Below are positions 43,506-51,990 of a stretch of 64,000 nucleotides of DNA, in pieces (within the stretch, counting starts at the first letter, position 1; each line of letters begins with the position of its first letter). The stretch is from Pelagomonas calceolata (Eukaryota; Sar; Pelagophyceae; Pelagomonadales; Pelagomonadaceae): the NCBI GenBank assembly GCA_918797485.1, contig CAKKNE010000004.1, forward strand, positions 3,534,001 to 3,598,000, written 5' to 3'. Below the pieces are notes generated by a model, which worked only from the letters and a program-made list of their open reading frames with translations, was not told where the DNA came from and searched no databases. Both the position numbers and the translations under genes were made by a program.

Positions 43506-45668
43506 ATGAGTTACGCGTCGCCCCCGCCGTCGCCGCCGAAGAAGACCCTCCAAACGATGAACAGCCAGGACAGCGACTACCAGATCCAGCAGCCGAAGCC
43601 GCAGTCGCGCATCGTCCTCGCCGGGTCGCTGGAGGCGCGAAGCCGGGACGGGAAGAAGTGGAAGATGCGGCGCGTCGAATTACTGGGCAGCGGCGAGTTA
43701 CTACTAAGAGGGAAACGAAATGCGACGCGCTACCTGCTAGATGGGAGGTGTACTGTATCTACAGTAGAAGCCAAGGTCTCGGACAAAGGGATACATAGCT
43801 TCAGCGTGAGCTGGCCGGCCGGCGCCTACACGCCGACGCCCATCCCGAACCGCCTCCAGACAAAAAACAAAAAGATGGGCGAGTCGAGCGACTCCGAGGA
43901 CGAGGGAATCAAAATGAGGGAAATCGACGCCGAGCTCAGGCAGAAGAAGAAGCTCACGAAAAAACATAGAGCGGGCAAGGGCATGCTCGCGACGGCGGCG
44001 ACGGCGACGACCGTCGTTGCGGGCGGTGTCGTGATCGGCGTCGCGACGATGGGGATCGGCTTGGTGCCCTACGCCGTGGGCATCGCCGGTCTTGCTGGTG
44101 GTGGTGCTGCTTATTTAAAGTCGTCGGAGAAGGAGCTCCACTTGGAGCTTGGAAGTCGCGACAAGAAACTAGCTGATAGATGGCGTTCTTTAATAGATGA
44201 CATGGTCGCTAGAAGAGCCGCCGCTCTAGATCTGGCCGCGGGCGTCGACGCTCAGTCAACGATGGAGTCGTCACGTTTGGTAGCGCGGCCGGACCGCGCC
44301 ATCGTGCTCAGAAGGTCGCGCGCGGGCACCATGGCGACGTCGTCGTGCCGACGCGTCGTACGAGCGCCGCCTCTCCGATTGTTCGTGGCGTTATTGGGCG
44401 GCGAGCGGGGCTGCTGGGCGGCGCACCACGGCTGCATTCGGGAGGTGAGCCAATTAGCTGCGATAAATGACCGCTCGGACGTCGCCGTGCTCCAGATCGC
44501 GGGGCTGGCGCCGCCACAATTGCCGCTCGCGGAGTGGTTTTCGGTCTTGACGACGTCGCGGAGCGTCGGCGATTTTATCTACGCGCTGTGGGGTTTATGT
44601 GCCGCGCTCGCGAATCTGTTGGTGGCCGCCGCACGGCTCTACGCGCCGATTTTAGTAAGACCCTGCGTCTTCCTCGCTTCACTCACCGCGACGCGGCCGC
44701 GGGCGTGCGTCGTCGCGCGGACGTGGCGCGTCGACGACGACGGCGCGTTTTTGGTTCGGCTCGAGCCCGCGGCGGCGCCGCCGGGCGCTCATGTCAAGGG
44801 CATCCGGACCCAGCTCTGCGCTGTTTTAGCTGTGGCGCCGCACGCCGACGACCAGCTCAAGTCGGAGGGAGATGAAGAGTATGAGCCGGAGCGCGCGCTC
44901 GTGTCGGCGCGCGTCGCGCTGGTCGACGGCGGCGGCTGGCTCGCGCCGGGGCGGGGCTGGGTTCCCTCTTCGTTGAGAGCGGCGGCGCAGCGCCTCGTGG
45001 CCGACGCCGTCGCGTTGTCAGTGGGCGACCTCGCGGACGCGTGGGAGCACGACGTCGCTTCTATAAATGAACCGGAGGACGAGGACGCGTCTTTTGAAAG
45101 AGAGGCGCTGCGGGCGCGCGCGACGCCGCCTTCTGTGTCTCAGCGCAAAGTGTCCATCGGCGGCGAGCGCGCGCGGCTCGAGAAGATTGTGGTCGAGAAG
45201 CAGGGCGCCGAGCGGTCCTTGTCCTGTGTTTTTCTTCACCTTTGCCCGTTGGTCTCCCCTTACGCCGTCGAGGCGACGCCCTGACGTCTCTCCCGTCGCA
45301 GGCGCGCGGCCGTGCTGCAGCTCCAGCGTTTACTTAGAACCGCCGACGGCCTCACGACGGCGGCGTCCCTCGGGTCCTTCGACGACACGGAGGACGACGA
45401 CCTCGCGCTCGCCGAGCCCCAACCGCACGAGCGGCGGGCCCTCGCGGCCCTCGCGGCGGGCCTCTGGGCGCGCCACCCCGCGGCGCGGCGGCGCGCCGAC
45501 GCGCGCAGCGCGACGCGCGCCTCGACGTCGGGCGCCGACGACCGGCGCGCGTGGCGGCTCGTGCCCGTCGCGCAGGCGCCCCGCGGCGTCGGCGGCGACG
45601 ACGACTTCGTGGCGACGGTGCTCGGCGTCGCCGGCGTGTCGGCGGTGGCGTACTGGCTGGCTGGCTGA
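43506..45668 (+). CDS. PH-like and START/EDR2-like lipid-binding protein, two exons
   Basis: CDS = join(43506..45214, 45302..45668), 691 residues. Residues 35-105 (IVLAGSLEARSRDGKKWKMRRVELLGSGELLLRG) have a PH-domain pattern. A Gly/Ala-rich hydrophobic hairpin follows (MLATAATATTVVAGGVVIGVATMGIG, about 160-205). The region 290-420 (CIREVSQLAAINDRSDVAVLQIAGL.. VARTWRVDDDGAFLVRLEP) resembles the START domain of EDR2/DUF1336 proteins. The C-terminus has a final membrane helix (VLGVAGVSAVAYWLAG). The 87-nt GT-AG intron has a pyrimidine-rich 3' end (CTCTCCCGTCGCAG) and is an ordinary, non-introner intron. A lipid-sensing membrane protein is inferred. Confidence 0.75.
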
Positions 45669-45726
45669 TCGGTCTTCTTTTTTCCTCTCTAATGTGATTC
45701 TTCTCTTTGAAAAACGTACTGTGCTT

Positions 45727-45753
45727 TTACCCCACCAGTACGCCATCGACGCG
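45727..45753 (+). repeat. 27-bp direct repeat flanking the MYND/TPR gene, copy 1
   Basis: TACCCCACCAGTACGCC plus ATCGACGCGA. Copy 2 at 46609-46635 differs by one base. The two lie on either side of the MYND gene, 882 bp apart. The core ACGCCATCGACGCGA is also found inside introners. Confidence 0.85.
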
Positions 45754-45849
45754 ATCCGCTCCCAAACCTGGGACCAACCCCGATTTTTTCAACCTCCAAA
45801 AAAAACACGTCGCGACGCGAACGCGCTACAGACGCCCCGCCAACGCAAT

Positions 45850-46559
45850 ATGATCCTCACAAATTGCGCCGCCTGCGCCGCCCCACTGGCCCACGACCAC
45901 AAGAAAAGGTGTAGTAGGTGCAAGACCAGATATTGCAATGAGGCCTGCCAGCGCCAGCACTGGGAAAGGGGCGGACATGAGGCGCTTTGTCGACGGATTA
46001 AGCGGGGCGGTGGCGCGGAACAATACCACGCCGACAAAAAATACAAGGAGGCAGTCGCTGAGGCCGTCGAGGCGTGCGCCGAGGACGTATCCTCGACACG
46101 CTGACCAATCTTGCGGGCACGTATCAAGTTGTTGGGCGGGTTGAAGAGGCCAACCGCATGCTACGAGATGTATACTCCGGGCGTTTGAAGCTCCATGGCA
46201 AAGAAGATAGAGATTCCATCAAAGCAGCCGGCAACTACGCGACGACGCTGGGCAACCTCAAGCGCTACGACGAAGTCAAATCATTGCTGCGCAAAACGAT
46301 ACCCGTGGCGCGGCGCGTTCTCGGAGAGAATGATGATCTTACGCTCACGATGAAAGCGATTTACACGTATGCGCTCTACACAGACCCCAGCGCCACGCTC
46401 GATGATCTCCGCGAGTCCGTGACGACGCTTGAGGAGACGACACGGACCGCCCGGCGCGTGCTCGGGGGTGCGCACCCGCAACTGAGGGTGTATGAGCGAT
46501 TCCTACGAAACGCGCGAGCCGCGCTCGCCGCCCGCGAGACGCCATCAGCGAATGCCTAA
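45850..46559 (+). pseudogene. MYND-finger/TPR protein gene with an internal loss, probably broken
   Basis: From ATG 45850 one frame gives a MYND zinc finger (CAACAAPL..RCSRCKTRYCNEACQRQHWERGGHEALC) and KRGGGAEQYHADKKYKEAVAEAVEACAED, then stops at 46104. Another frame from about 46078 gives the C-terminal TPR part (NLAGTYQVVGRVEEANRMLRDVYSGRLKL ... SLLRKTIPVARRVLGE ... TRTARRVLGGAHPQ) to 46559. In the Aureococcus family I recall, a RING-CH-like domain and the first TPRs lie between these blocks; here they are absent and the frame changes at the junction. It is likely a non-functional or shortened copy, unless an intron joins the parts. It is flanked by 27-bp direct repeats. Confidence 0.7.
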
Positions 46560-46608
46560 AGAACAAACAACAACAACACAAGCTTACGTCGCCTCGCGCG
46601 TATACTCC

Positions 46609-46635
46609 TACCCCACCAGCACGCCATCGACGCGA
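46609..46635 (+). repeat. 27-bp direct repeat flanking the MYND/TPR gene, copy 2
   Basis: TACCCCACCAGCACGCC plus ATCGACGCGA; see copy 1 at 45727-45753. Confidence 0.85.
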
Positions 46636-46683
46636 CGCCGTTAGTGGCGGAACTTGAGTCTTACACAGGGGGGAATCTATCTA

Positions 46684-48675
46684 CTACCGCGCGTCGTACG
46701 GGTCGTCCTTCGTACCCGTGCCCTTCCAGGCCTCAAGCTCCATCGCCCGCTGCGAGTAGAAGCCCTTCTTCTTCTTGATGCCCTCGCGCGTCGACCGGCG
46801 GAGCGGCCCCGTCCGTTCGACTTTAACTTTCTTCAGGCGCGGTTTCGTGGTCCGCGCCGCCGGGGCAGCATCGGCGTCGTCGTCGTCGGCGCCGGAGTCC
46901 CGAGCGCGCTTGCGCGACATTGATGCTACGACCGGTTTCGCCGCGGCGCCGCCCGCGGCGCGCCGGGGCGGCGGCTTGGCGCGCGGGCTCGTGGGTTTGT
47001 TCTTGGCCGCCTCGGCGGCCGCAGCTTTTGCGAGTGCTTCCTGGGCTTCTTCCGCTTTCCTGGCTTCTTCCTCTTCAGCAGCGCGCGCCGCTGCGTCGCG
47101 CTCGGCCGCCGCGGCGGCCTCCTGCTTCCGGCGCTCGTCGTCGGCCCGTTTCTGTCGTGCACTTTCCTCAATAGCTCTCGCCTTTTCTTCGGCCTCCCTC
47201 TTTTTCTTCTCTGAGGCCTCCTTCTTTCGCTGGGCGGCAATTTCGGCCTTCTTGCGCGCCGCCTCTTCGGCCGCCTCGCGGCGTTGCGCCTCTCTCTCCG
47301 CATTCAAGCGGGCCGCAGCCTCCCTCGCCTCGACTTCTTCCCGCGCGCGTCGTGCCGCGTGCTCCTGCTGCTCCCGGTCGCGTTGGGCGCGCAAGTCCGC
47401 TTCGGCGCGCTCCTCGGCTAGCTGTGCTTCCTCGAGGCGGGCCCTCTCTGCACGCTCCGCGGCAACTCTCTTCTCTTCTGCAGCGGCACGTTCGGCGGCG
47501 ACGCGTCGCTGCTCCTCCGCGGCCCGCGCCGCTGCGGCCTTACGCTCTCTTTCTTCGGCTTCTCGTTTCATGCGCTCCTTTATTTCTCTTGCCGCCTTCT
47601 CGCGGGCGAGACGCTCACGCTCGGCCTTCGCGGCTTGTTCCTCCGCGCGTTTCGCCGCGGCCGCCTGCTCCTCCGCGCGTTTCGCGGCGGCGACCCGTTC
47701 GCGCTCGATGCGTTCAGTTTCCTTGCGTTTTGCCTCCTCGGCAGCAGCTCTCTCCTGGGCAAGCTTCTTCGCCTTCGCCTCTGCTTCGACGCGTGCCCGC
47801 TCCTTGGCTGCTTCATCAGCACGTTTGCGCGCGGCGGCGGCCGCCGCCTCTTCCTCAGCGCGTCTTTTCGAGGCGAGCTCATCCGCCTTGCGTTTGGCCT
47901 CCGCGGCAGCTCTGGCTCGAGCTTCGGCCTCCTTTTTAGCTTTCGCGTCGGCCTCTTCTTTTAGTCGAGCCTTCTCGCGCGCCGCTGCCTCGGCCGCACG
48001 CTTCTTCGCGAGCGCTGCAGCAGCATCCTTCTCAGCCTTGAGCTTGGCCGCAGCGGCTGCTTTTTCACGCTGTTCTTTCGCGAGAGCCTCGGCTTTCAGC
48101 TTGGCCGCCGCGGCGTCGGCCGCCTGTTTCTTCGCCAAGGCCTCCTTCTCGCGCCGCTCGGCGTCCGCGCGAGCCTTGGCTTTTGCCGCGGCCAAAGCTT
48201 TTGCTTTTTCCTCCTCTTGTTTCTTCTTGGCGGCGGCGGCGAGCGCTTCCGCTTTCTTCGCCTCCGCGAGGCGTTTTGCTTCAGCATCGGCCTTGGCCTT
48301 GGCGAGAGCGGCATCTTTCTTCTTTTTGGCCTCGAGTTCCGCTGCTTTCTTCGCTGCCGCCGCGCGCGCGTCTGCGGCAGATTTGGCCTTCTGTGCCGCG
48401 ACGGCGTCGGCGCGGTCCTTTGCGGCCTTAGCGTCCGCTGCTTTTTTTGCTGCTGCAGCCTTCGCTGCCGCGGCCTGCTTCGCGGCGTCGGGGGCCGGCG
48501 GCGGCGGCGCGGTCACGACCTTACCTTTGAGAGGCTGCGGCGATGACGGCGACGCTGGCCCGACTTTGGCTTTCAGAGCGTCAAGAGCCGTCTTCTGTGA
48601 AGCGTTAAGGTTGCCCGCCGCCTCCCTCTTGATCAGGAAGTTGTACATGGCCTTCTCGGGGCCGGTGAGCGCCAT
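46684..48675 (-). CDS. Long Ala/Lys/Glu-rich protein, predicted single alpha-helix
   Basis: 663 residues from ATG 48675. A small N-terminal region (LTGPEKAMYNFLIKREAAGNLNASQKTALDAL) precedes about 500 residues made almost only of Ala, Lys, Glu and Arg (blocks such as KAKADAEAKRLAEAKKAEALAAA). These predict a stable, highly charged single helix rather than a classic coiled coil. The C-terminus is basic, with SRKRARDSGADDDDADAAP and RLKKVKVERTGPLRRSTREGIKKKKG, likely nuclear signals. Function unknown; such helices act as rigid spacers or bind nucleic acid or microtubules. Confidence 0.8.
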   Translation of the reverse strand: MALTGPEKAMYNFLIKREAAGNLNASQKTALDALKAKVGPASPSSPQPLKGKVVTAPPPPAPDAAKQAAAAKAAAAKKAADAKAAKDRADAVAAQKAKSAADARAAAAKKAAELEAKKKKDAALAKAKADAEAKRLAEAKKAEALAAAAKKKQEEEKAKALAAAKAKARADAERREKEALAKKQAADAAAAKLKAEALAKEQREKAAAAAKLKAEKDAAAALAKKRAAEAAAREKARLKEEADAKAKKEAEARARAAAEAKRKADELASKRRAEEEAAAAAARKRADEAAKERARVEAEAKAKKLAQERAAAEEAKRKETERIERERVAAAKRAEEQAAAAKRAEEQAAKAERERLAREKAAREIKERMKREAEERERKAAAARAAEEQRRVAAERAAAEEKRVAAERAERARLEEAQLAEERAEADLRAQRDREQQEHAARRAREEVEAREAAARLNAEREAQRREAAEEAARKKAEIAAQRKKEASEKKKREAEEKARAIEESARQKRADDERRKQEAAAAAERDAAARAAEEEEARKAEEAQEALAKAAAAEAAKNKPTSPRAKPPPRRAAGGAAAKPVVASMSRKRARDSGADDDDADAAPAARTTKPRLKKVKVERTGPLRRSTREGIKKKKGFYSQRAMELEAWKGTGTKDDPYDAR

Positions 48676-48994
48676 GGCGAATTATTTGACTGCAGCGCTC
48701 CGAGAGGCACAACGCCACAACCCCGGCGCGGTGACGCTTGAACTTCGCGTAGCGCCCACAGAAGGTCCGGGCTACGTCCCACGCGTGCTCAAAGCCTGTG
48801 CAGCGTCAGGGGTGTCGCGCACGACGCTGAACAGATGCCGTCGATCGAGAGCGCTGTGCTTCGTACGGGGCTCTCCCAAAGCAGACCTCTTGGAAACGCC
48901 TCAAACAGCAACCAAGCAAGGCCCACGACTCCCCAGCACCGCTCAAGCCGCCGGGCAAGCGTAGGGCCCCCCAAAAAAAGTCACTTCACAAAAA
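48676..48994. other. Intergenic between two minus-strand genes
   Basis: Nothing recognisable beyond the 5' flank of the Ala/Lys-rich gene; no shared promoter motif. Confidence 0.45.
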
Positions 48995-49699
48995 CTAAAG
49001 CTCCCCCTCCTTCCTATCCCGCAGCTTGTACCACCGCTCCCCGTCCGGAAAAATCAACGACCCCGAGCCGTCGAACGTGTGGATGCCGTCCCAGCCGGCC
49101 ACGCCGCCGATCGGCCCAAAATCCATAAAAAAGCTCTCCGACGACTTGGGCCAGCCCCGGAAGGCCCCCACCAACTCGAAGAATTTCACACCATCGTCCG
49201 TGCCGACGACGGTCACGGACACGCCCTTGATTCTCCCGCTCCTTCTTGAAACGACCCTCAAACCCGCGAGGCCCCCGTCCCAATCCTCCGTCGCGTAGAC
49301 GCCGTCGAAGGGCTGGTCCCCCTCTACCTTCACAGCGGCGAAGCCCGCCTCCCGCCGCCGCCACTCGCCGCCGCCCTCCCACCGTAGCACGTCGCCGTCC
49401 CAGGTCGCCTTCCTCGACTCCGTACCATCAATGTGTGACCAGTCCAGGGCCAGCTCGCTCGTCCCGTCGTAGCTCCCGTGCGTCGTCCAGACCGTGCCGT
49501 CCGGCAGGACGCCCATCGCGTGCGCGCGGCCGTCGTCGTGCACGTAGACGGCCCGCGCGCTGGCGAGGGCGTCGCAGGTTTTGGATAACTTGCCGCAGGC
49601 CGACGCGTCGCTGAAGAGGCCCGTCGGTTGTTGGGCCGTCGCGCCGATGGCGTAGAGGAGCACGCCCCAGGTGGTGGGGCTGCCCATTCTCGTATGCAT
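48995..49699 (-). CDS. Secreted protein of unknown function
   Basis: 234 residues from ATG 49699. The N-terminus (GVLLYAIGATAQQP) suggests a signal peptide cleaved near residue 23, then a Cys pair (ASACGKLSKTC). The rest is rich in Gly, Trp and Asp with beta-strand alternation (ATWDGDVLRWEGGGEWRR, GVSVTVVGTDDGVKFFELVGAF, GIHTFDGSGSLIFPDGERWYKL). No family is recognised. A degenerate palindrome lies about 135 bp upstream. Confidence 0.7.
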   Translation of the reverse strand: MHTRMGSPTTWGVLLYAIGATAQQPTGLFSDASACGKLSKTCDALASARAVYVHDDGRAHAMGVLPDGTVWTTHGSYDGTSELALDWSHIDGTESRKATWDGDVLRWEGGGEWRRREAGFAAVKVEGDQPFDGVYATEDWDGGLAGLRVVSRRSGRIKGVSVTVVGTDDGVKFFELVGAFRGWPKSSESFFMDFGPIGGVAGWDGIHTFDGSGSLIFPDGERWYKLRDRKEGEL

Positions 49700-50022
49700 G
49701 GTCTGGCGGGCTAGCCTTCTTAACCAAAAGGGCTGCCCAAACGATGCGGCGGGGTCTTCTAAATGTCCGGACTGAGCGCTGCGTGGCTGTGCGGTTCAAT
49801 TGCCGATTTGCACATCGCTTTCGGGGCTGAAAACTAGTGTGTGTGTATGCTAGGTAGCTGCCTCCCTTAAACTTCGCAAACTACGCGTACGCCGCCACAC
49901 TTGTCAAGCGTCGCGGGTAAACGCCACACACGAGACCTGGCCGCGGTGGTGGGCGCAAAAAATTGGACGTAACCGCATCACCAAGCGCCGTAGACAGTAC
50001 AGCATTGCTACCGCCTGATCAC
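49700..50022. other. Divergent promoter region
   Basis: It holds a weak palindrome-like site (49834-49854, CTAGTGTGTGTGTATGCTAGG) and a short GT run. No gene. Confidence 0.45.
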
Positions 50023-50178
50023 ATGTCTTACGAGACCGCCCAGAAAGTGCAGCAGCAGCAACTCAAGGACCGCGTCGTGTACGCAGCGATCATAGTACTG
50101 GGCTTTGTAGCTTTGTATATCAATATCAAGCGCGCGGCCAACGAGCACGCGGCATGGGAAAAAGGAGAGCACAACTAA
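50023..50178 (+). CDS. 51-residue single-pass membrane protein
   Basis: From ATG 50023 (MSYETAQKVQQQQLKDRVVY); the frame is open upstream without another ATG. An amphipathic Gln-rich N-terminus precedes one membrane helix (AAIIVLGFVALYINI), with a charged tail, RAANEHAAWEKGEHN. The shape fits a small organelle-membrane subunit (respiratory or import complex), but I cannot name it. Its 3' end overlaps an upstream ATG (50154) of the Nudix frame. Confidence 0.6.
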   Translation: MSYETAQKVQQQQLKDRVVYAAIIVLGFVALYINIKRAANEHAAWEKGEHN

Positions 50179-50210
50179 GCCTGCTCGCGCTGCCGATCGC
50201 CGCGCTACGG

Positions 50211-50732
50211 ATGACGACCATCGACGTAGCCGCGGTGCGCGCGGCCGCCGCGCCCTTCAGCTGCGCGATCCTGCGACGAGGAGACGACAAATTGCTAGCG
50301 GAGGTGAGAGGAGCCGACGCGCAAGCTGCCGCGGGCCGCTTGACGTGCTACGGCGGCAAGCGCGAGCAGGGCGAGAGCTCGATTCAATGCCTTGTGAGAG
50401 AACTTAACGAGGAACTCGGCTGGGCGCCCGAACATATACCTGCGGAGCCGGCCTGCTCGCTGCTCGTGGACGGGTACCTGATCGCGCACTTCTACGAAGC
50501 GAGCGTGGACCGCACGGACTTTGAAACCGAAGGCCGGGCGTTCGAATTCGTGGACGAAAGCGACGCGCGCTGGTCGGCGTGGCACGCGCGCATATTAGCC
50601 GCGAGGCGCCGCGGCGACGCCGTGGCAGTCTTCGACGACGGCGGTGATCCCGCCGCGACGCTCGCGCTCCTGCGCAAAGTGCCGACGGCCGGCGAGGAGG
50701 GGCTCGAGCGACGCTACTACGAGCCATTGTGA
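50211..50732 (+). CDS. Nudix hydrolase
   Basis: 173 residues if started at ATG 50211 (MTTIDVAAVRAAAAPFSCAIL); an in-frame ATG at 50154 would overlap the upstream gene by 25 bp. The Nudix box is complete: GGKREQGESSIQCLVRELNEELGW fits Gx5Ex7REUxEExGU, which binds Mg and cleaves nucleoside diphosphates linked to another group. The exact substrate cannot be read from the sequence. Only 32 bp separate this start from the stop of the upstream 51-residue gene on the same strand, unusually close for a eukaryote. Confidence 0.88.
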   Translation: MTTIDVAAVRAAAAPFSCAILRRGDDKLLAEVRGADAQAAAGRLTCYGGKREQGESSIQCLVRELNEELGWAPEHIPAEPACSLLVDGYLIAHFYEASVDRTDFETEGRAFEFVDESDARWSAWHARILAARRRGDAVAVFDDGGDPAATLALLRKVPTAGEEGLERRYYEPL

Positions 50733-50755
50733 ATGTACATAACTAAACTAACAAA

Positions 50756-51640
50756 TTATGACTCAGACTCATCTTCGGGCCACCAGGGAGGCACGTACGG
50801 CGCCGCGCGCACGTCGCTCCCCTCCACCCTAACGTCCAGCACCTCGCCGGACAGCGCGAAGTCCAGCTTCACGTCCGCGACGGCCGCCGTCGACTCCGGC
50901 GAGACCGCCACCAGCTTGCCGACGTCCTTGCCATTTGAGACGAGCTTGGCGCCGACCGTAGGTACATCAACAGATAGGGGCGCGAAGGGCACGGGGTCCG
51001 CCGGCGGCTCGGCGCGCGCCGCCGAATGCGTTACGTCGGTCTCGTGCAGCGCGACGGGCATGAACCGTCGCCGCACCTGGCCCCGGAACTTGGCCCTTGC
51101 CGTGAGCTCCTGGCCCAGGTAGCAGCCCTTGTCGAAGGCGATCGCATTCAACGCGTCGAGGTTCGCGACGAGCGGCACGGCACCCTCCAATTCCTCGCCC
51201 TCCGCGACGCCCAACGCGAGGCGCCTCCTCAAATACAAGCCCGGCGCCTCGCCCTCAGTACCTTTCTCGACAATACCGCGACTCCCTAACAATTCCGTCC
51301 GCGGGTCGGATCCACTAACAACGCAGTTTTGGAGCGTGCTCGTCGCCGTGACGACGTCTAAGTCCGCCTCGTCCCTTATTTTCACGTCTGCTCTCAACTT
51401 GTACATCTTGAGGTGCCTCAGGAGTTTTGGTGCGGCCGCGGCGGCGCAATCAATTAACACCGCGTCGTCGTGGCGCCAGAAGCACGCGTCCGCGAGGACG
51501 CGCCCCTTCGTGGTCAGGAACGCCGCGGCGAGCGCGGGCGCACTTCCCTCGAGCCAGGTCGCCACGTTGTTCGTGCAGAGGCTCTGCAGGAGCTTGCTCG
51601 TGTCCGCGCCGCGCAGGCTGAGGACGCGGCGAGCTGCCAT
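50756..51640 (-). CDS. IBA57-like folate-dependent Fe-S cluster assembly factor (YgfZ/GcvT family)
   Basis: 294 residues from ATG 51640. It has the IBA57/YgfZ pattern: VLSLRGADTSKLLQSLCTNNV at the N-terminus, LTTKGRVLADACFW, and the signature KGCYLGQELTAR. IBA57 helps make 4Fe-4S clusters in mitochondria, with ISCA proteins and folate. From this ATG there is no obvious presequence; the frame is open upstream to 51943, and that stretch is basic (SQPRRRRRDN), so a presequence could start at a non-ATG codon or the protein may go elsewhere. It shares a divergent promoter with PUS10. Confidence 0.9.
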   Translation of the reverse strand: MAARRVLSLRGADTSKLLQSLCTNNVATWLEGSAPALAAAFLTTKGRVLADACFWRHDDAVLIDCAAAAAPKLLRHLKMYKLRADVKIRDEADLDVVTATSTLQNCVVSGSDPRTELLGSRGIVEKGTEGEAPGLYLRRRLALGVAEGEELEGAVPLVANLDALNAIAFDKGCYLGQELTARAKFRGQVRRRFMPVALHETDVTHSAARAEPPADPVPFAPLSVDVPTVGAKLVSNGKDVGKLVAVSPESTAAVADVKLDFALSGEVLDVRVEGSDVRAAPYVPPWWPEDESES

Positions 51641-51990
51641 ATTATCGCGGCGGCGGCGTCTGGGTTGAGAGTGAGCACAGGCTGACAGAGAGCGCGTGGC
51701 AGCTTCGTGCGCAGCGGTGACGCGGACGCCGGCTGGCACGTCCTGTATGATGCCGAAGCGACGTGTGTGACGACTCTTGATGTCCTTCGCGAGAGTGGGC
51801 TGTGCCACGGCTGTGCTCAGCTGCTGCTGCAGGCCTGCGGGTTTAATTGCTTTTTGCCGCAGCCAGCCGCTGATCGATAGCGATCGTTTAAAAGGTGTCG
51901 CGTGCAAGCGCTGTCCACAGCTTTGCACCTTCCAAGAGTGCACGCTGCGGCAACTAGTGAGTGCACCACACTCACTGCAGCAGCAGCACC
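51641..51990. other. Divergent promoter region
   Basis: It lies between IBA57 (minus) and PUS10 (plus). The minus-strand IBA57 frame stays open through most of it. No shared promoter palindrome. Confidence 0.45.

Noticed and set aside
45215-45301. Introner origin for the PH/START gene intron
   Set aside because: No inverted ends or target duplication; a normal pyrimidine-rich acceptor. The ACGCCGTCGAGGCGACG inside is only loosely like the introner core.
46684-48675. A bacterial TolA- or IgA-binding-like identity for the Ala/Lys/Glu-rich protein
   Set aside because: The resemblance is composition only; the ends show no TolA domains.
46775-48964. A 729-codon + strand frame rich in Ser/Ala opposite the Ala/Lys-rich gene
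   Set aside because: It is the antisense of repeated GCN/AAG codons, which cannot produce stops; no domain or proper start context.
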